Assembly (NCBI GenBank): GCA_016719405.1
Contig: JADJZE010000019.1
Span: 1-64,000 of the forward strand
Direction of reading: 5' to 3'
Source: Candidatus Aalborgicola lynettensis
GTDB lineage: Bacteria; Pseudomonadota; Gammaproteobacteria; Burkholderiales; Burkholderiaceae_C
Length of the DNA stretch: 64,000 bases
In this document: in pieces, positions 34,827 to 42,836 of the stretch
Layout: each line of letters starts with the position of its first letter
Numbering within the stretch: the first letter of the stretch is position 1
Program-made: the position numbers and the translations under genes
The notes under the pieces: model-generated
The model's database searches: none
The model's input: the letters and a program-made list of their open reading frames with translations, nothing else
What the model was told of the DNA's origin: nothing

Positions 34827-35861
34827 CTACGTTTTTGCGAGTTCGCCGGATCGTTGGATCAGCGCCTGCAGTTTGGCCTTGGCCGCTCCTGATTCAATAG
34901 CTGCTTGCGCACGCTCCATGCCGCCTACGATGCTATTGACCACATTGGCGGCGTACAGTGCAACGCCGGCATTCAGTACCACAATGTCCTTGGCCACACC
35001 GGCCTGGTTATCCAGCACGCCCAGCAACATGGCCTTGGACTGCTCAGCAGTCTCCACCTTCAGTGCGCGGGTGCTGGCCATGGTCAGGCCGAAGTCTTCC
35101 GGGTGGATTTCGTATTCGGTGACATCCCCATCTTTCAACTCCCCCACCAGCGTGGCAGCCCCCAGACTCACCTCGTCCAGGCCATCTTTGCCGTACACCA
35201 CCAGGGCGTGTTCGGCGCCCAGGCGTTGCAGCGCGCGCACCTGAATACCCACCAGATCGGGGTGAAAAACCCCCATCAAGATATTGGGCGCACCGGCCGG
35301 GTTGGTCAGCGGCCCCAGAATGTTGAAAAGGGTCTTGATACCCAACTCACGGCGCACGGGGGCCACATTTTTCATGGCCGGATGGTGGTTGGGCGCGAAC
35401 ATGAAGCCCACACCCACGTCCTGCATGCACTGCGCAATGGCCGCCGGGGACAAGTTGATGTTGAGCCCCAGGGCTTCGAGCACATCGGCGCTGCCGCTTT
35501 TGCTGCTGACACTGCGCCCGCCGTGCTTGCTGACCTTGGCGCCCGCTGCCGCCGCCACAAACATGGCACAGGTGGAAATGTTAAACGTGTGCGAACCGTC
35601 GCCGCCCGTGCCCACAATGTCCACCAGATGGTTTTTGTCCGCCACGTCCACCTTGGTGGAGAACTCGCGCATGACCTGCGCGGCGGCTGTGATCTCGCCA
35701 ATGGTTTCTTTCTTGACGCGCAGGCCGGTGATGAGCGCCGCCATCATGACCGGCGACATCTCGCCCGCCATGATTTGGCGCATCAGGTGCAGCATCTCGT
35801 CATGGAAGATTTCGCGGTGTTCAATGACGCGCTGCAGCGCCTGCTGGGGGGTGATGGGCAT
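34827..35861 (-). CDS. trpD: Anthranilate phosphoribosyltransferase
   Basis: Joins anthranilate to PRPP. 344 residues; the PRPP loop GTGGDGSHTFNIST and KHGGRSVSSKSGSADVLEALG are intact. Near its end (about residues 311–326) the product contains MERAQAAIESGAAKA, which is written by the 48-bp dispersed element at 34885–34932. Confidence 0.97.
   Translation of the reverse strand: MPITPQQALQRVIEHREIFHDEMLHLMRQIMAGEMSPVMMAALITGLRVKKETIGEITAAAQVMREFSTKVDVADKNHLVDIVGTGGDGSHTFNISTCAMFVAAAAGAKVSKHGGRSVSSKSGSADVLEALGLNINLSPAAIAQCMQDVGVGFMFAPNHHPAMKNVAPVRRELGIKTLFNILGPLTNPAGAPNILMGVFHPDLVGIQVRALQRLGAEHALVVYGKDGLDEVSLGAATLVGELKDGDVTEYEIHPEDFGLTMASTRALKVETAEQSKAMLLGVLDNQAGVAKDIVVLNAGVALYAANVVNSIVGGMERAQAAIESGAAKAKLQALIQRSGELAKT
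34885..34932 (+). repeat. 48-bp dispersed element, copy in trpD
   Basis: Left half matches the consensus well (GCTCC, N7, ATAGC, TGCTTGCGC); the right half has decayed and lacks the GCGCAA arm. Antisense to trpD. In the same antisense frame as the epsD and PIN copies. Confidence 0.6.
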
Positions 35862-35895
35862 GGGTTCTCCTCAGAATGGGGTTACAAGCTTTTTA

Positions 35896-35943
35896 GCCAT
35901 TTCCGCACGCTGGACGTGCGCAAGCAGCTATAACTTTGATAGC
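35896..35943 (-). repeat. 48-bp dispersed element, intergenic copy between trpG and trpD
   Basis: One of the best-preserved copies: GCTATCAAAGTTATAGC, then TGCTTGCGC, then a strong CGCACG/CGTGCG stem, ending AAATGGC. It sits 35 bases upstream of trpD and 7 bases past trpG, where it may fold in the trp message. Confidence 0.85.
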
Positions 35944-35950
35944 AATCAGG

Positions 35951-36526
35951 TTACCGAAGGAAGTTCTGCAGCATGGCGTGCCCATGCTCGGTAAGAATGG
36001 ACTCGGGGTGAAACTGCACCCCCTCCACGCGCACGGCGTCCGCCAGACCGGTGTGGCGCACGCCCATGATCTCACCGTCATCGGTCCAGGCGGTAATGGC
36101 CAATTCTTTCGGGCAGGTCGCGCGCTCAATCGCCAACGAGTGGTAGCGATTGACCGTGAACTGCTGGGGCAGCCCGGCAAACACCCCCTCTTGCGTGGTG
36201 GTGATGACGCTGGTTTTGCCATGCATCAGCGCCTGCGCCCGGACGATCGTTCCGCCCAGTGCCGCGCCAATACTTTGGTGCCCCAAACACACCCCCAAAA
36301 TCGGCAACTTGCCCATAAAGTGCTGGATGGCGGCCACCGAAATACCCGCCTCAGCCGGTGAACACGGCCCCGGCGACACCACCAGCCGGTCCGGCTGGCG
36401 TGCGGCAATGCCCTCCACCGTGATTTCGTCGTTGCGAAACACCTCCACCTGCGCGCCCAACTCGCCAAAGTACTGGACGATGTTGTAGGTAAAGCTGTCG
36501 TAGTTGTCGATCATCAGCAGTTTCAT
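35951..36526 (-). CDS. trpG: Anthranilate synthase glutamine amidotransferase
   Basis: Supplies ammonia to TrpE. 191 residues; the catalytic Cys is in GVCLGHQS, with His and Glu in VQFHPES. Its start overlaps the chorismate mutase stop (ATGA). Confidence 0.97.
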   Translation of the reverse strand: MKLLMIDNYDSFTYNIVQYFGELGAQVEVFRNDEITVEGIAARQPDRLVVSPGPCSPAEAGISVAAIQHFMGKLPILGVCLGHQSIGAALGGTIVRAQALMHGKTSVITTTQEGVFAGLPQQFTVNRYHSLAIERATCPKELAITAWTDDGEIMGVRHTGLADAVRVEGVQFHPESILTEHGHAMLQNFLR

Positions 36527-37008
36527 AATCCATTCCCTCCTGCGCTGGTCAGGTTGTGTACAGCGCCGCCCCCCAAGAGGCCGCTCGTTTCTTCGGATGA
36601 CACGGCAGCGCTCGCGGCCCCGCTCTGCCCTTCGCCACGCAGGCGCGCGAATTCGCGGTGTTCAAAGTCAATGCACACCTCCATCAGGCTGCGGTAGATG
36701 GCCTCCAGCACCTCGGGCGAACCGCCCTCGGCCATGGCGCGTGCACGCACCCGGTCCACAATGGCCTGGATGCGACCTTCGTCGCGCACCTGGGAGGCGT
36801 TTTGTTTGATGCGGGCGGCCTGCGTCATGTAACCGGTGCGCTGCACCAGCAGCGGCACCAGAATGTCGTCCAGCGCGTCCACACAGCGGCGCACATCGGC
36901 CATGGTGGTGCAAGGCTGCACAGTGTGTATGGCCTGGTGCACGGGTAAACCTTCGCCCTGCGGGCTGCGGTGCGTACTGGCTTGGGGGTGGCCCGGCGCG
37001 GCGTTCAT
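36523..37008 (-). CDS. Chorismate mutase (AroQ type)
   Basis: A 161-residue all-helical protein with the AroQ pattern: VDALDDILVPLLVQRTGYMTQAARIK, then DEGRIQAIVDRVRARA, and a final helix EAIYRSLMEVCIDFEHREF. It would turn chorismate into prephenate. Placed between trpE and trpG by ATGA overlaps at both ends, it lies at the branch point between Trp and Phe/Tyr synthesis. The C-terminal ~30 residues (SGAASAAVSSEETSGLLGGG) are low-complexity and overlie a repeat-like GC tract. Confidence 0.9.
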   Translation of the reverse strand: MNAAPGHPQASTHRSPQGEGLPVHQAIHTVQPCTTMADVRRCVDALDDILVPLLVQRTGYMTQAARIKQNASQVRDEGRIQAIVDRVRARAMAEGGSPEVLEAIYRSLMEVCIDFEHREFARLRGEGQSGAASAAVSSEETSGLLGGGAVHNLTSAGGNGL

Positions 37009-38708
37009 TCCAATCCCTCCTCAACCAGTTCGGCCGCGCGCAGCAGGGCACGGGCCTTGGCTTCGGTCTCGGCCCACTCCAGCTCGGGCACGCTGTCGGC
37101 CACCACTCCGGCTGCCGCCTGCACGTACAGGGTTTCGTTTTTGATGATGCCGGTGCGGATGGCAATGGCCACGTCCATATCCCCGGCATAACTCAGGTAA
37201 CCGCAGGCGCCACCATAAATACCCCGCTTGATAGGCTCCAACTGGTCAATCAGCTCCATGGCGTGCACCTTGGGCGCACCGGTGAGTGTGCCAGCCGGAA
37301 AGGTGGCCTTGAGCACATCCATGCTGGTCATGCCATCGAGCAGCGTGCCCTCGACGTTGCTCACGATGTGCATGACGTGGCTGTAGCGCTCCACACAAAA
37401 GGCGTCGGATACCTTGACGCTGCCAATTTTGGCGATGCGACCAATGTCGTTGCGCGCCAGGTCGATCAGCATCACGTGCTCGGCGCGCTCCTTGGGGTCG
37501 TTGATGAGTTCGACCTCGGCGGCCTTGTCCAGCTCCGGCGTGGCGCCACGCGGGCGTGTGCCTGCAAGGGGACGAATGGTGATTTTTTTCTCCACTGCGG
37601 CATCGAGCGGCGCTGGGCCGCCCCGAGCGGCGAGAGCCCCCTCGGGGCTGAGTGCCGCCGCTGCCCCATTGCCTGCGCAGGCCGGGACGGCCTGAATCGG
37701 TGTTGACTCTGGCAACAGCGCGTCTTGCAAGGGTAGCGAACCACTCGCAGAGGGGGAGCGTGGGGGCAAAGTCTCCTGGCGGACAAGAATCTCCGGCGAT
37801 GCCCCCACCACCTGGAAGTCGCCAAAATCGTAGTAATACATATACGGGCTGGGGTTCAGCGCCCGCAACGCCCGGTACAGCGACAAGGGGGATGCGGTGT
37901 AACGCTTTTTTATACGCTGGCCCACCTGCACCTGCATAAAGTCGCCACCGGCAATCAGTGCCTTGGCACGCACCACGGCGGCCAGGTAATCGGCCTTGGC
38001 AAAGTCGCGCTGCACCGGCTGGGCGGGCGAGGGATTGACCGCCGGTACCCGCACCGCCTGTGCCAGGCGGGCTTTGAGCGCGTGCAGACGCTGTGTGGCA
38101 CGGGCCAGCGCGTCCGGCTGGGCCGGGTCGGCGTAGACGATCAAGTGCAATTTGCCCGACAGGTTATCAATGACCGCCAGCTCTTCACACTGCAGCAACA
38201 AAATGTCGGGGCAACCCAACTCGTCGGGCGGGCAACTGGCTTCGAGCTTTTTCTCGATGTAGCGCACCGCGTCGTAACCAAAGTAGCCGGCCAAACCGCC
38301 GCAAAAACGGGGCAAACCGGGCTGCAGCGCCACCTTGAAACGCTGCTGGTAGGCGGCGATAAAGTCCAGCGGATTGGCGTGCGAGGTTTCCACCACCACG
38401 CCATCGGTCACCACCTCGGTGCGGGCATCGGCACCAAACCCGCTGGCACGCACCAGGGTGCGGGCGGGCAAGCCGATAAAGCTGTAGCGCCCAAAGCGCT
38501 CGCCACCCACCACCGATTCAAGCAAAAAGCTGAAGGTACCCGGGTTCGGGCCGTCGCCCAAGCCACTGGCGCTCGGGTCGCTCTGACTGTGTGCCAGCTT
38601 CAGGTACAGGGACAAGGGCGTCTCCAGGTCGGCAAAGACCTGCGCCATCACGGGGATGCGGTTGTAGCCCTGCGCGTGCAGGGACTGGAATTCGGTTTCA
38701 TTCATCAC
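37005..38708 (-). CDS. trpE: Anthranilate synthase component I with an in-frame insertion
   Basis: Makes anthranilate from chorismate with TrpG. At 567 residues it is longer than usual (~500). Core motifs are normal: YDFGDFQVVGASPEILVR, TIRPLAGTRPRGATPELD, DLARNDIGRI, TFPAGTLTGAPKVHAMELI, GGACGYLSYAGDMDVAI. Between SPEILVRQ and KITIRPLAG lie about 62 extra residues (311–373) rich in Ala, Pro, Gly and Ser, where the family normally has a short turn. The matching DNA contains a GC-rich element core also seen upstream of rpoN. Two ATG codons stand at the start. Confidence 0.95.
   Translation of the reverse strand: MMNETEFQSLHAQGYNRIPVMAQVFADLETPLSLYLKLAHSQSDPSASGLGDGPNPGTFSFLLESVVGGERFGRYSFIGLPARTLVRASGFGADARTEVVTDGVVVETSHANPLDFIAAYQQRFKVALQPGLPRFCGGLAGYFGYDAVRYIEKKLEASCPPDELGCPDILLLQCEELAVIDNLSGKLHLIVYADPAQPDALARATQRLHALKARLAQAVRVPAVNPSPAQPVQRDFAKADYLAAVVRAKALIAGGDFMQVQVGQRIKKRYTASPLSLYRALRALNPSPYMYYYDFGDFQVVGASPEILVRQETLPPRSPSASGSLPLQDALLPESTPIQAVPACAGNGAAAALSPEGALAARGGPAPLDAAVEKKITIRPLAGTRPRGATPELDKAAEVELINDPKERAEHVMLIDLARNDIGRIAKIGSVKVSDAFCVERYSHVMHIVSNVEGTLLDGMTSMDVLKATFPAGTLTGAPKVHAMELIDQLEPIKRGIYGGACGYLSYAGDMDVAIAIRTGIIKNETLYVQAAAGVVADSVPELEWAETEAKARALLRAAELVEEGLE
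37611..37642 (-). repeat. GC-rich element core inside trpE
   Basis: Minus-strand reading: AGGGGGCT, 8 bases, TCGGGGCGGCCCAGCG. The lptB–rpoN spacer has AGGGGGCT, 8 bases, TTGGGGCGGCCCGGCG. The match suggests a second family of dispersed elements and explains part of the extra residues in TrpE. Confidence 0.5.
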
Positions 38709-38847
38709 AATGGAATGCCTTTCTATGTCGAGGCAGGGGCATTGGCATCATGCCAAACTGCCGCGCCGACACCGCAGAGGCGGTGTAAGGAAACGAGGTG
38801 TATTTTGTGGGGTTTTGCGTGCGGCACCGGCACAACCCCCGCAAGGA
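38709..38847 (-). promoter_or_regulatory. trpE leader RNA after the candidate leader peptide
   Basis: Between the leader stop and trpE lie several foldable segments: GGGGTT pairing with AACCCC (about 38799–38838), a perfect ACACCGC-CTCT-GCGGTGT hairpin at 38769–38786, and a 15-base palindrome TTGGCATGATGCCAA at 38742–38756. No clear U-run terminator is seen, so attenuation could act by another route. Confidence 0.45.
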
Positions 38848-38952
38848 TCAGGCCCGGCGCAGCGCGCAGCGCGAACGGCTTACGGTCAGCGTACGCCAGG
38901 GCCAGGCTCCCCGGTCGCTACAACCCGTAATAAAGATGCGGTGAATAAACAT
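38848..38952 (-). CDS. trpL: Candidate Trp leader peptide
   Basis: A 34-codon frame (MFIHRIFITG, then CSDRGAWPWR) ending about 140 bases before trpE. It has two Trp codons one apart (TGG CCC TGG), as expected for ribosome stalling at low Trp. A TACACT hexamer lies 6 bases before the ATG, which would place the transcript start at or very near the ATG, as with the leaderless trpL message of Sinorhizobium. Function is inferred from position and composition only. Confidence 0.55.
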   Translation of the reverse strand: MFIHRIFITGCSDRGAWPWRTLTVSRSRCALRRA

Positions 38953-39134
38953 GCTGCCAGTGTAGCAAACCCACAAACCCGACCACTCCAGGGGCCTGCC
39001 GCACGCCCGTTCTCACCGCACGGGCACACGAAAGTCAGATTGGTGAAAACCCTTACATCTTACTGACAGTGTGCAGCGCAGAATACCCGAGGACAAATGT
39101 GACAGTTTTAATAACTCCAGAGGTTCAGTTCCCT
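38953..39134. promoter_or_regulatory. Divergent promoter region between trpL and the chalcone-isomerase-like genes
   Basis: About 180 bases serving leftward trp transcription and rightward transcription of the exported-protein genes. TACACT just left of trpL is a possible -10. I see no convincing pair for the rightward gene. Confidence 0.35.
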
Positions 39135-39716
39135 ATGCATTTTTTCAAACCCCTGTTAACCGCCGCCATCGCCCTCGTTGTAAGCGCTGCCGCCTTGGCG
39201 GCCCCCATCGAGTTGGCCGGTGTCAAAGTGGAAGACACCGCGACCGTTTCCGGCACCAAGTTACAACTCAATGGCGCAGGCATCCGCTACAAATTTGTCA
39301 AGGTATACGTTGGCAGCCTGTACACGACGAAAAAGGTACACACACTGGATGAGTTGCTCGCCGCACCGGGCCCCAAGCGTTTGCAGATGACCTTTGTGCG
39401 CGAAATGGAGAGCTCGCCGCTGGGCAAGTTATTCACCCGGGGCGTGGAAGACAACGTCGCCAAGGCCAACCTCTCCAAACTGATTCCCTCCATCATTCGC
39501 ATGGGCGAAATTTTCTCGGCCACCAAGTCGTTTGCACCGGGTGACAGCATCATTCTGGACTGGGTTCCCGGCACGGGGCTGATCATCACGGTCAAAGGCA
39601 AACCGTGGGGCGAGCCCTTCACAGAACCCGAGTTCTTTGCCGCCATGATGGCCATCTGGTTTGGCCCCAACCCGGGCGACTGGAAACTCAAAGACGCCAT
39701 GCTGGACGCAAAGTAA
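39135..39716 (+). CDS. Exported chalcone isomerase-like protein, copy 1
   Basis: A 193-residue protein with a signal peptide ending AALAAPIE and a chalcone-isomerase-like domain (VKVEDTATVSGTKLQLNGAGIRYKFVKVYVGSLY; FVREMESSPLGKLFTRGVEDNV; GEPFTEPEFFAAMMAIWFGPNP). Bacterial members of this fold are periplasmic and probably not chalcone isomerases; some bind fatty acids or have unknown roles. About 60–65% like copies 2 and 3. ATG 39135 gives the signal peptide. Confidence 0.88.
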   Translation: MHFFKPLLTAAIALVVSAAALAAPIELAGVKVEDTATVSGTKLQLNGAGIRYKFVKVYVGSLYTTKKVHTLDELLAAPGPKRLQMTFVREMESSPLGKLFTRGVEDNVAKANLSKLIPSIIRMGEIFSATKSFAPGDSIILDWVPGTGLIITVKGKPWGEPFTEPEFFAAMMAIWFGPNPGDWKLKDAMLDAK

Positions 39717-41240
39717 TTGACGCCCTTCTGTTTTCACCCTGCGGGCCCGTTTCCCCAGCTGGCGTGTTGCGGCCAACAGCGTATCGCGGGTTCGCCCCAT
39801 CCCCCGGACTGTGCGAATCAGCGGCCTCCTGCACCACACACACCGTTGTGGTGGCAGGCGGCTGCATTCCATTTTGATTTTTGAGAGGAAATACAAACCA
39901 TGCGTTTTATGAAACCATTACTGGGTGTCATTGTGTCCGCGCTACTTAGCGCATCGGCCATGGCAGCCACCATCGACCTGGCGGGCGTCAAGGTTGAAGA
40001 CAGTGCAGTGGTTGGCGGAGCCAAACTACCCCTCAACGGCGCCGGCATTCGTGTCAAGTTCCTGAAAATTTACGTTGGTGAATTGTTTGTTGGCAAAAAG
40101 GTGCACACGCTGCAGGAATTGATTGCCGCGCCCGGCCCCAAGCGCCTGAAAATGACTTTTCTGCGCGAAGTCGATTCCAGTGCATTTGGCAAGTTGCTCA
40201 CCCGTGGCGTACAGGACAACGTGGCCAAAGACCAGTACTCCCGCATGGTGCCCGGCCTGATCCGCATGGGTGAAATGTTTGGTTCCAACAAGTCACTGGG
40301 CCCCGGCGATGTGGTCACCAATGACTGGATTCCCGGCACCGGCCTGGTCGTCACCGTTAAAGGCAAAGTGCAAGGCGAACCCATTACCGACCCGGAGTTT
40401 TTCCAGGGCCTAATGTCCATCTGGTTTGGCCCCAACCCCGGCGACTGGAAACTCAAAGACGCCATGCTGGACGTGAAGTAATTGACGCCCTTCTGTTTTC
40501 ACCCTGCGGGCCCGTTTCCCCAGCTGGCGTGTTGCGGCCAACAGCGTATCGCGGGTTCGCCCCATCCCCCGGACTGTGCGAATCAGCGGCCTCCTGCACC
40601 ACACACACCGTTGTGGTGGCAGGCGGCTGCATTCCATTTTGATTTTTGAGAGGAAATACAAACCATGCGTTTTATGAAACCATTACTGGGTGTCATTGTG
40701 TCCGCGCTACTTAGCGCATCGGCCATGGCAGCCACCATCGACCTGGCGGGCGTCAAGGTTGAAGACAGTGCAGTGGTTGGCGGAGCCAAACTACCCCTCA
40801 ACGGCGCCGGCATTCGTGTCAAGTTCCTGAAAATTTACGTTGGTGAATTGTTTGTTGGCAAAAGGTGCACACGCTGCAGGAATTGATTGCCGCGCCCGGC
40901 CCCAAGCGCCTGAAAATGACTTTTCTGCGCGAAGTCGATTCCAATGCATTTGGCAAGTTGCTCACCCGTGGCGTACAGGACAACGTGGCCAAAGACCAGT
41001 TTTCCCGCATGGTGCCCGGCCTGATCCGCATGGGTGAAATGTTTGGTTCCATCAAGTCACTGGGCCCCGGCGATGTGGTCACCGATGACTGGATTCCCGG
41101 CACCGGCCTGGTGGTCACCGTCAATGGCAAAGTTCAGGGTGAACCGATTACCGACCCGGAGTTTTTCCACGGACTGATGTCAATCTGGTTTGGCCCCAAC
41201 CCCGGCGACTGGAAACTCAAAGACGCCATGCTGGACGTGA
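39711..41240 (+). repeat. 765-bp tandem duplication carrying chalcone-isomerase-like copies 2 and 3
   Basis: Unit 1 is 39711–40475 and unit 2 is 40476–41240. Each holds a 183-bp spacer and a gene. From the start of the unit to about codon 66 of the gene the two are identical apart from one lost A; later they differ at scattered bases. The spacer after gene 1 is the same as that after gene 2, so the break lay at the gene ends (AAGTAATTGACG). Confidence 0.93.
39900..40481 (+). CDS. Exported chalcone isomerase-like protein, copy 2
   Basis: A 193-residue intact paralogue with signal peptide MKPLLGVIVSALLSASAMAATID and the same fold as copy 1 (AGVKVEDSAVVGGAKLPLNGAGIR; FLREVDSSAFGKLLTRGVQDNV). 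GAGAGGAAA lies 10 bases upstream of the ATG as ribosome-binding site. It is the complete member of the 765-bp tandem pair. Periplasmic; role unknown. Confidence 0.9.
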   Translation: MRFMKPLLGVIVSALLSASAMAATIDLAGVKVEDSAVVGGAKLPLNGAGIRVKFLKIYVGELFVGKKVHTLQELIAAPGPKRLKMTFLREVDSSAFGKLLTRGVQDNVAKDQYSRMVPGLIRMGEMFGSNKSLGPGDVVTNDWIPGTGLVVTVKGKVQGEPITDPEFFQGLMSIWFGPNPGDWKLKDAMLDVK

Positions 41241-41245
41241 AGTAA
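40665..41245 (+). pseudogene. Chalcone isomerase-like copy 3, frameshifted
   Basis: Nearly identical to copy 2, but at 40858–40865 it reads GGCAAAAGG where copy 2 reads GGCAAAAAGG: one A is missing. The frame breaks after VGELFVGK and would stop at residue 74. The second part (HTLQELIAAPGPKRLKMTF to the end) is open in the other frame to 41245, so apart from the one base it is undamaged. Changes such as SSAF→SNAF and FGSN→FGSI in the later part show it has diverged a little. May be a recent pseudogene, slippage-controlled, or an error. Confidence 0.85.
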
Positions 41246-41285
41246 GCGCCCTCGCAACCCCTCCCACCCCCCCCTGCCCGGCAAC

Positions 41286-41306
41286 CCTGCCCGGCAGGTT
41301 TTTTTT
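41286..41306 (+). terminator. Rho-independent terminator after the chalcone-isomerase-like genes
   Basis: CCTGC-CCG-GCAGG hairpin followed by eight Ts. An extra upstream CCTGCCCGGC can give a larger stem. Confidence 0.8.
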
Positions 41307-41426
41307 CGCCGCCACACACCGGCAGCGCAATGGCATTTGGCACGCGACAACGGCGCTGAAAGTCGTTACAGTGTTTAACCGACTTTTCACCGGCGTTACT
41401 TCTTTCTGCTTGCAAAGGACATTGTC

Positions 41427-42785
41427 ATGAAATTGGGTCAAAAACTTCCCCTGGCGTTTGCACTGGCCATGGGTCTCATGTTGGCCGGTGCACTGTTCGG
41501 CATTCTGCGGCTCGACAGCGTTATCGACGCCACCGCCAACAAAGCATCGATTGAACAGGCCGGTAGTGCCATTACCTTGTCGGTCATCGTCCTGCTGCTA
41601 GCCGCCGCCGGTGGCATGGCCGGTGCATTCTGGCTCACCCGCCAAATTGTGGTGCCGTTAAATGAGGCCGTGGCCGTGGCCAACCAAGTGGCCCACGGCA
41701 ACCTGAGCGCAAAAATCAGCAGCACCGGCAGCGACGAAATTGGGCAACTGATGCGCTCGCTGCAAGAGATGCAAGCCAATTTGGGCAAGCTGGTGTCCAA
41801 CGTGCGCCAGGGCTCCGAGAGCGTGGCCACCGCCAGTGCCGAAATTGCCCAGGGCAATAACGACCTGTCCGCCCGCACCGAACAACAGGCCAGCGCCCTG
41901 GAAGAAACCGCAGCCAGCATGGAAGAGCTGAGTTCCACCGTCAAACAAAATGCCGACAGCGCCCGCCAGGCCAACCAGCTGGCCCTGAGTGCCTCCAGCG
42001 TGGCGGTGCAGGGCGGCGTGGTGGTCAACCAGGTGGTGGACACCATGAAAGGCATCAACGAGGCCAGCCGCAAGATTGCCGACATCATCGGCGTCATCGA
42101 CGGCATTGCCTTCCAGACCAACATCCTGGCCCTGAACGCGGCCGTCGAAGCCGCCCGCGCGGGGGAACAGGGGCGTGGTTTTGCCGTGGTGGCCTCCGAG
42201 GTGCGCAGCCTGGCCGGTCGCTCGGCCGAAGCCGCCAAAGAAATCAAGACCCTCATCGACACCAGCGTGGAGCGGGTCTCCCATGGCAGCGCCCTGGTGG
42301 ACCAGGCCGGCTCCACCATGACCGAGGTGGTCGACAGCATCAAACGCGTGACCGACATCATGGGTGAAATCAGCGCTGCCAGCAACGAGCAGTCGCAAGG
42401 TGTGGCTCAGGTGGGCGAAGCGGTCACACAAATGGACCAGACCACGCAGCAAAACGCCGCGCTGGTGGAAGAAATGGCCGCCGCTGCCAGCAGCCTGCGC
42501 GGGCAGGCGCAAGACCTGGTGAAAATCGTCTCGGCCTTCCACGTCGAAGGTGCTGCCGCCCTGGTCGCATCCAGCGCCCCGCTGGCCCAGCAGGGCCATC
42601 TGGCCGTTTCCGCACCGTCTGCACGGTCTGCCCCCCAGGCGCCACCCGCCGCCGCGCGGCGCCCCATTGCACCCGCACCACAGGCCAAACCCGCACCGCC
42701 CAAGGCCGCAGCACTGCCCAAACCCGCACCCGCCGCCAGGCCCAAGGCGCCAGCGGCCGGCGACGACGAGTGGGAAACCTTTTAA
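41427..42785 (+). CDS. Methyl-accepting chemotaxis protein without a periplasmic sensor domain
   Basis: A 452-residue chemoreceptor. Two membrane helices (about 8–27 and 49–70) are separated by only ~20 residues, so there is no room for a ligand-binding domain. HAMP follows (about 70–122), then the signalling coiled coil with the hairpin tip IIGVIDGIAFQTNILALNAAVEAARAGEQGRGFAVVA. An Ala/Pro-rich tail ends in EWETF, resembling the CheR/CheB-docking pentapeptide NWETF of E. coli receptors. The 720 bases 41802–42521 are nearly identical to the second receptor gene. Confidence 0.95.
   Translation: MKLGQKLPLAFALAMGLMLAGALFGILRLDSVIDATANKASIEQAGSAITLSVIVLLLAAAGGMAGAFWLTRQIVVPLNEAVAVANQVAHGNLSAKISSTGSDEIGQLMRSLQEMQANLGKLVSNVRQGSESVATASAEIAQGNNDLSARTEQQASALEETAASMEELSSTVKQNADSARQANQLALSASSVAVQGGVVVNQVVDTMKGINEASRKIADIIGVIDGIAFQTNILALNAAVEAARAGEQGRGFAVVASEVRSLAGRSAEAAKEIKTLIDTSVERVSHGSALVDQAGSTMTEVVDSIKRVTDIMGEISAASNEQSQGVAQVGEAVTQMDQTTQQNAALVEEMAAAASSLRGQAQDLVKIVSAFHVEGAAALVASSAPLAQQGHLAVSAPSARSAPQAPPAAARRPIAPAPQAKPAPPKAAALPKPAPAARPKAPAAGDDEWETF
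41802..42521 (+). repeat. 720-bp inverted repeat, left arm (chemoreceptor signalling domain)
   Basis: Runs from VRQGSESVATAS to GQAQDLV of the first chemoreceptor. The same 240 codons occur on the minus strand at 49573–50292 with only scattered differences, including at silent positions, so the identity is at DNA level. The arms enclose about 7 kb. Confidence 0.88.
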
Positions 42786-42836
42786 CAGCCATGCTGCGGG
42801 GCCGTGGGGCGGCTCAGCCCCCCCCCGGCAGGACTT

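Noticed and set aside
39429..40822. Repeated minus-strand frames over the chalcone-isomerase-like array
   Set aside because: They are shadows duplicated by the 765-bp tandem repeat.
41438..42599. Long antisense frames over the chemoreceptor genes
   Set aside because: High-GC codon usage leaves antisense frames open; the repeated receptors produce the same shadows at both loci.
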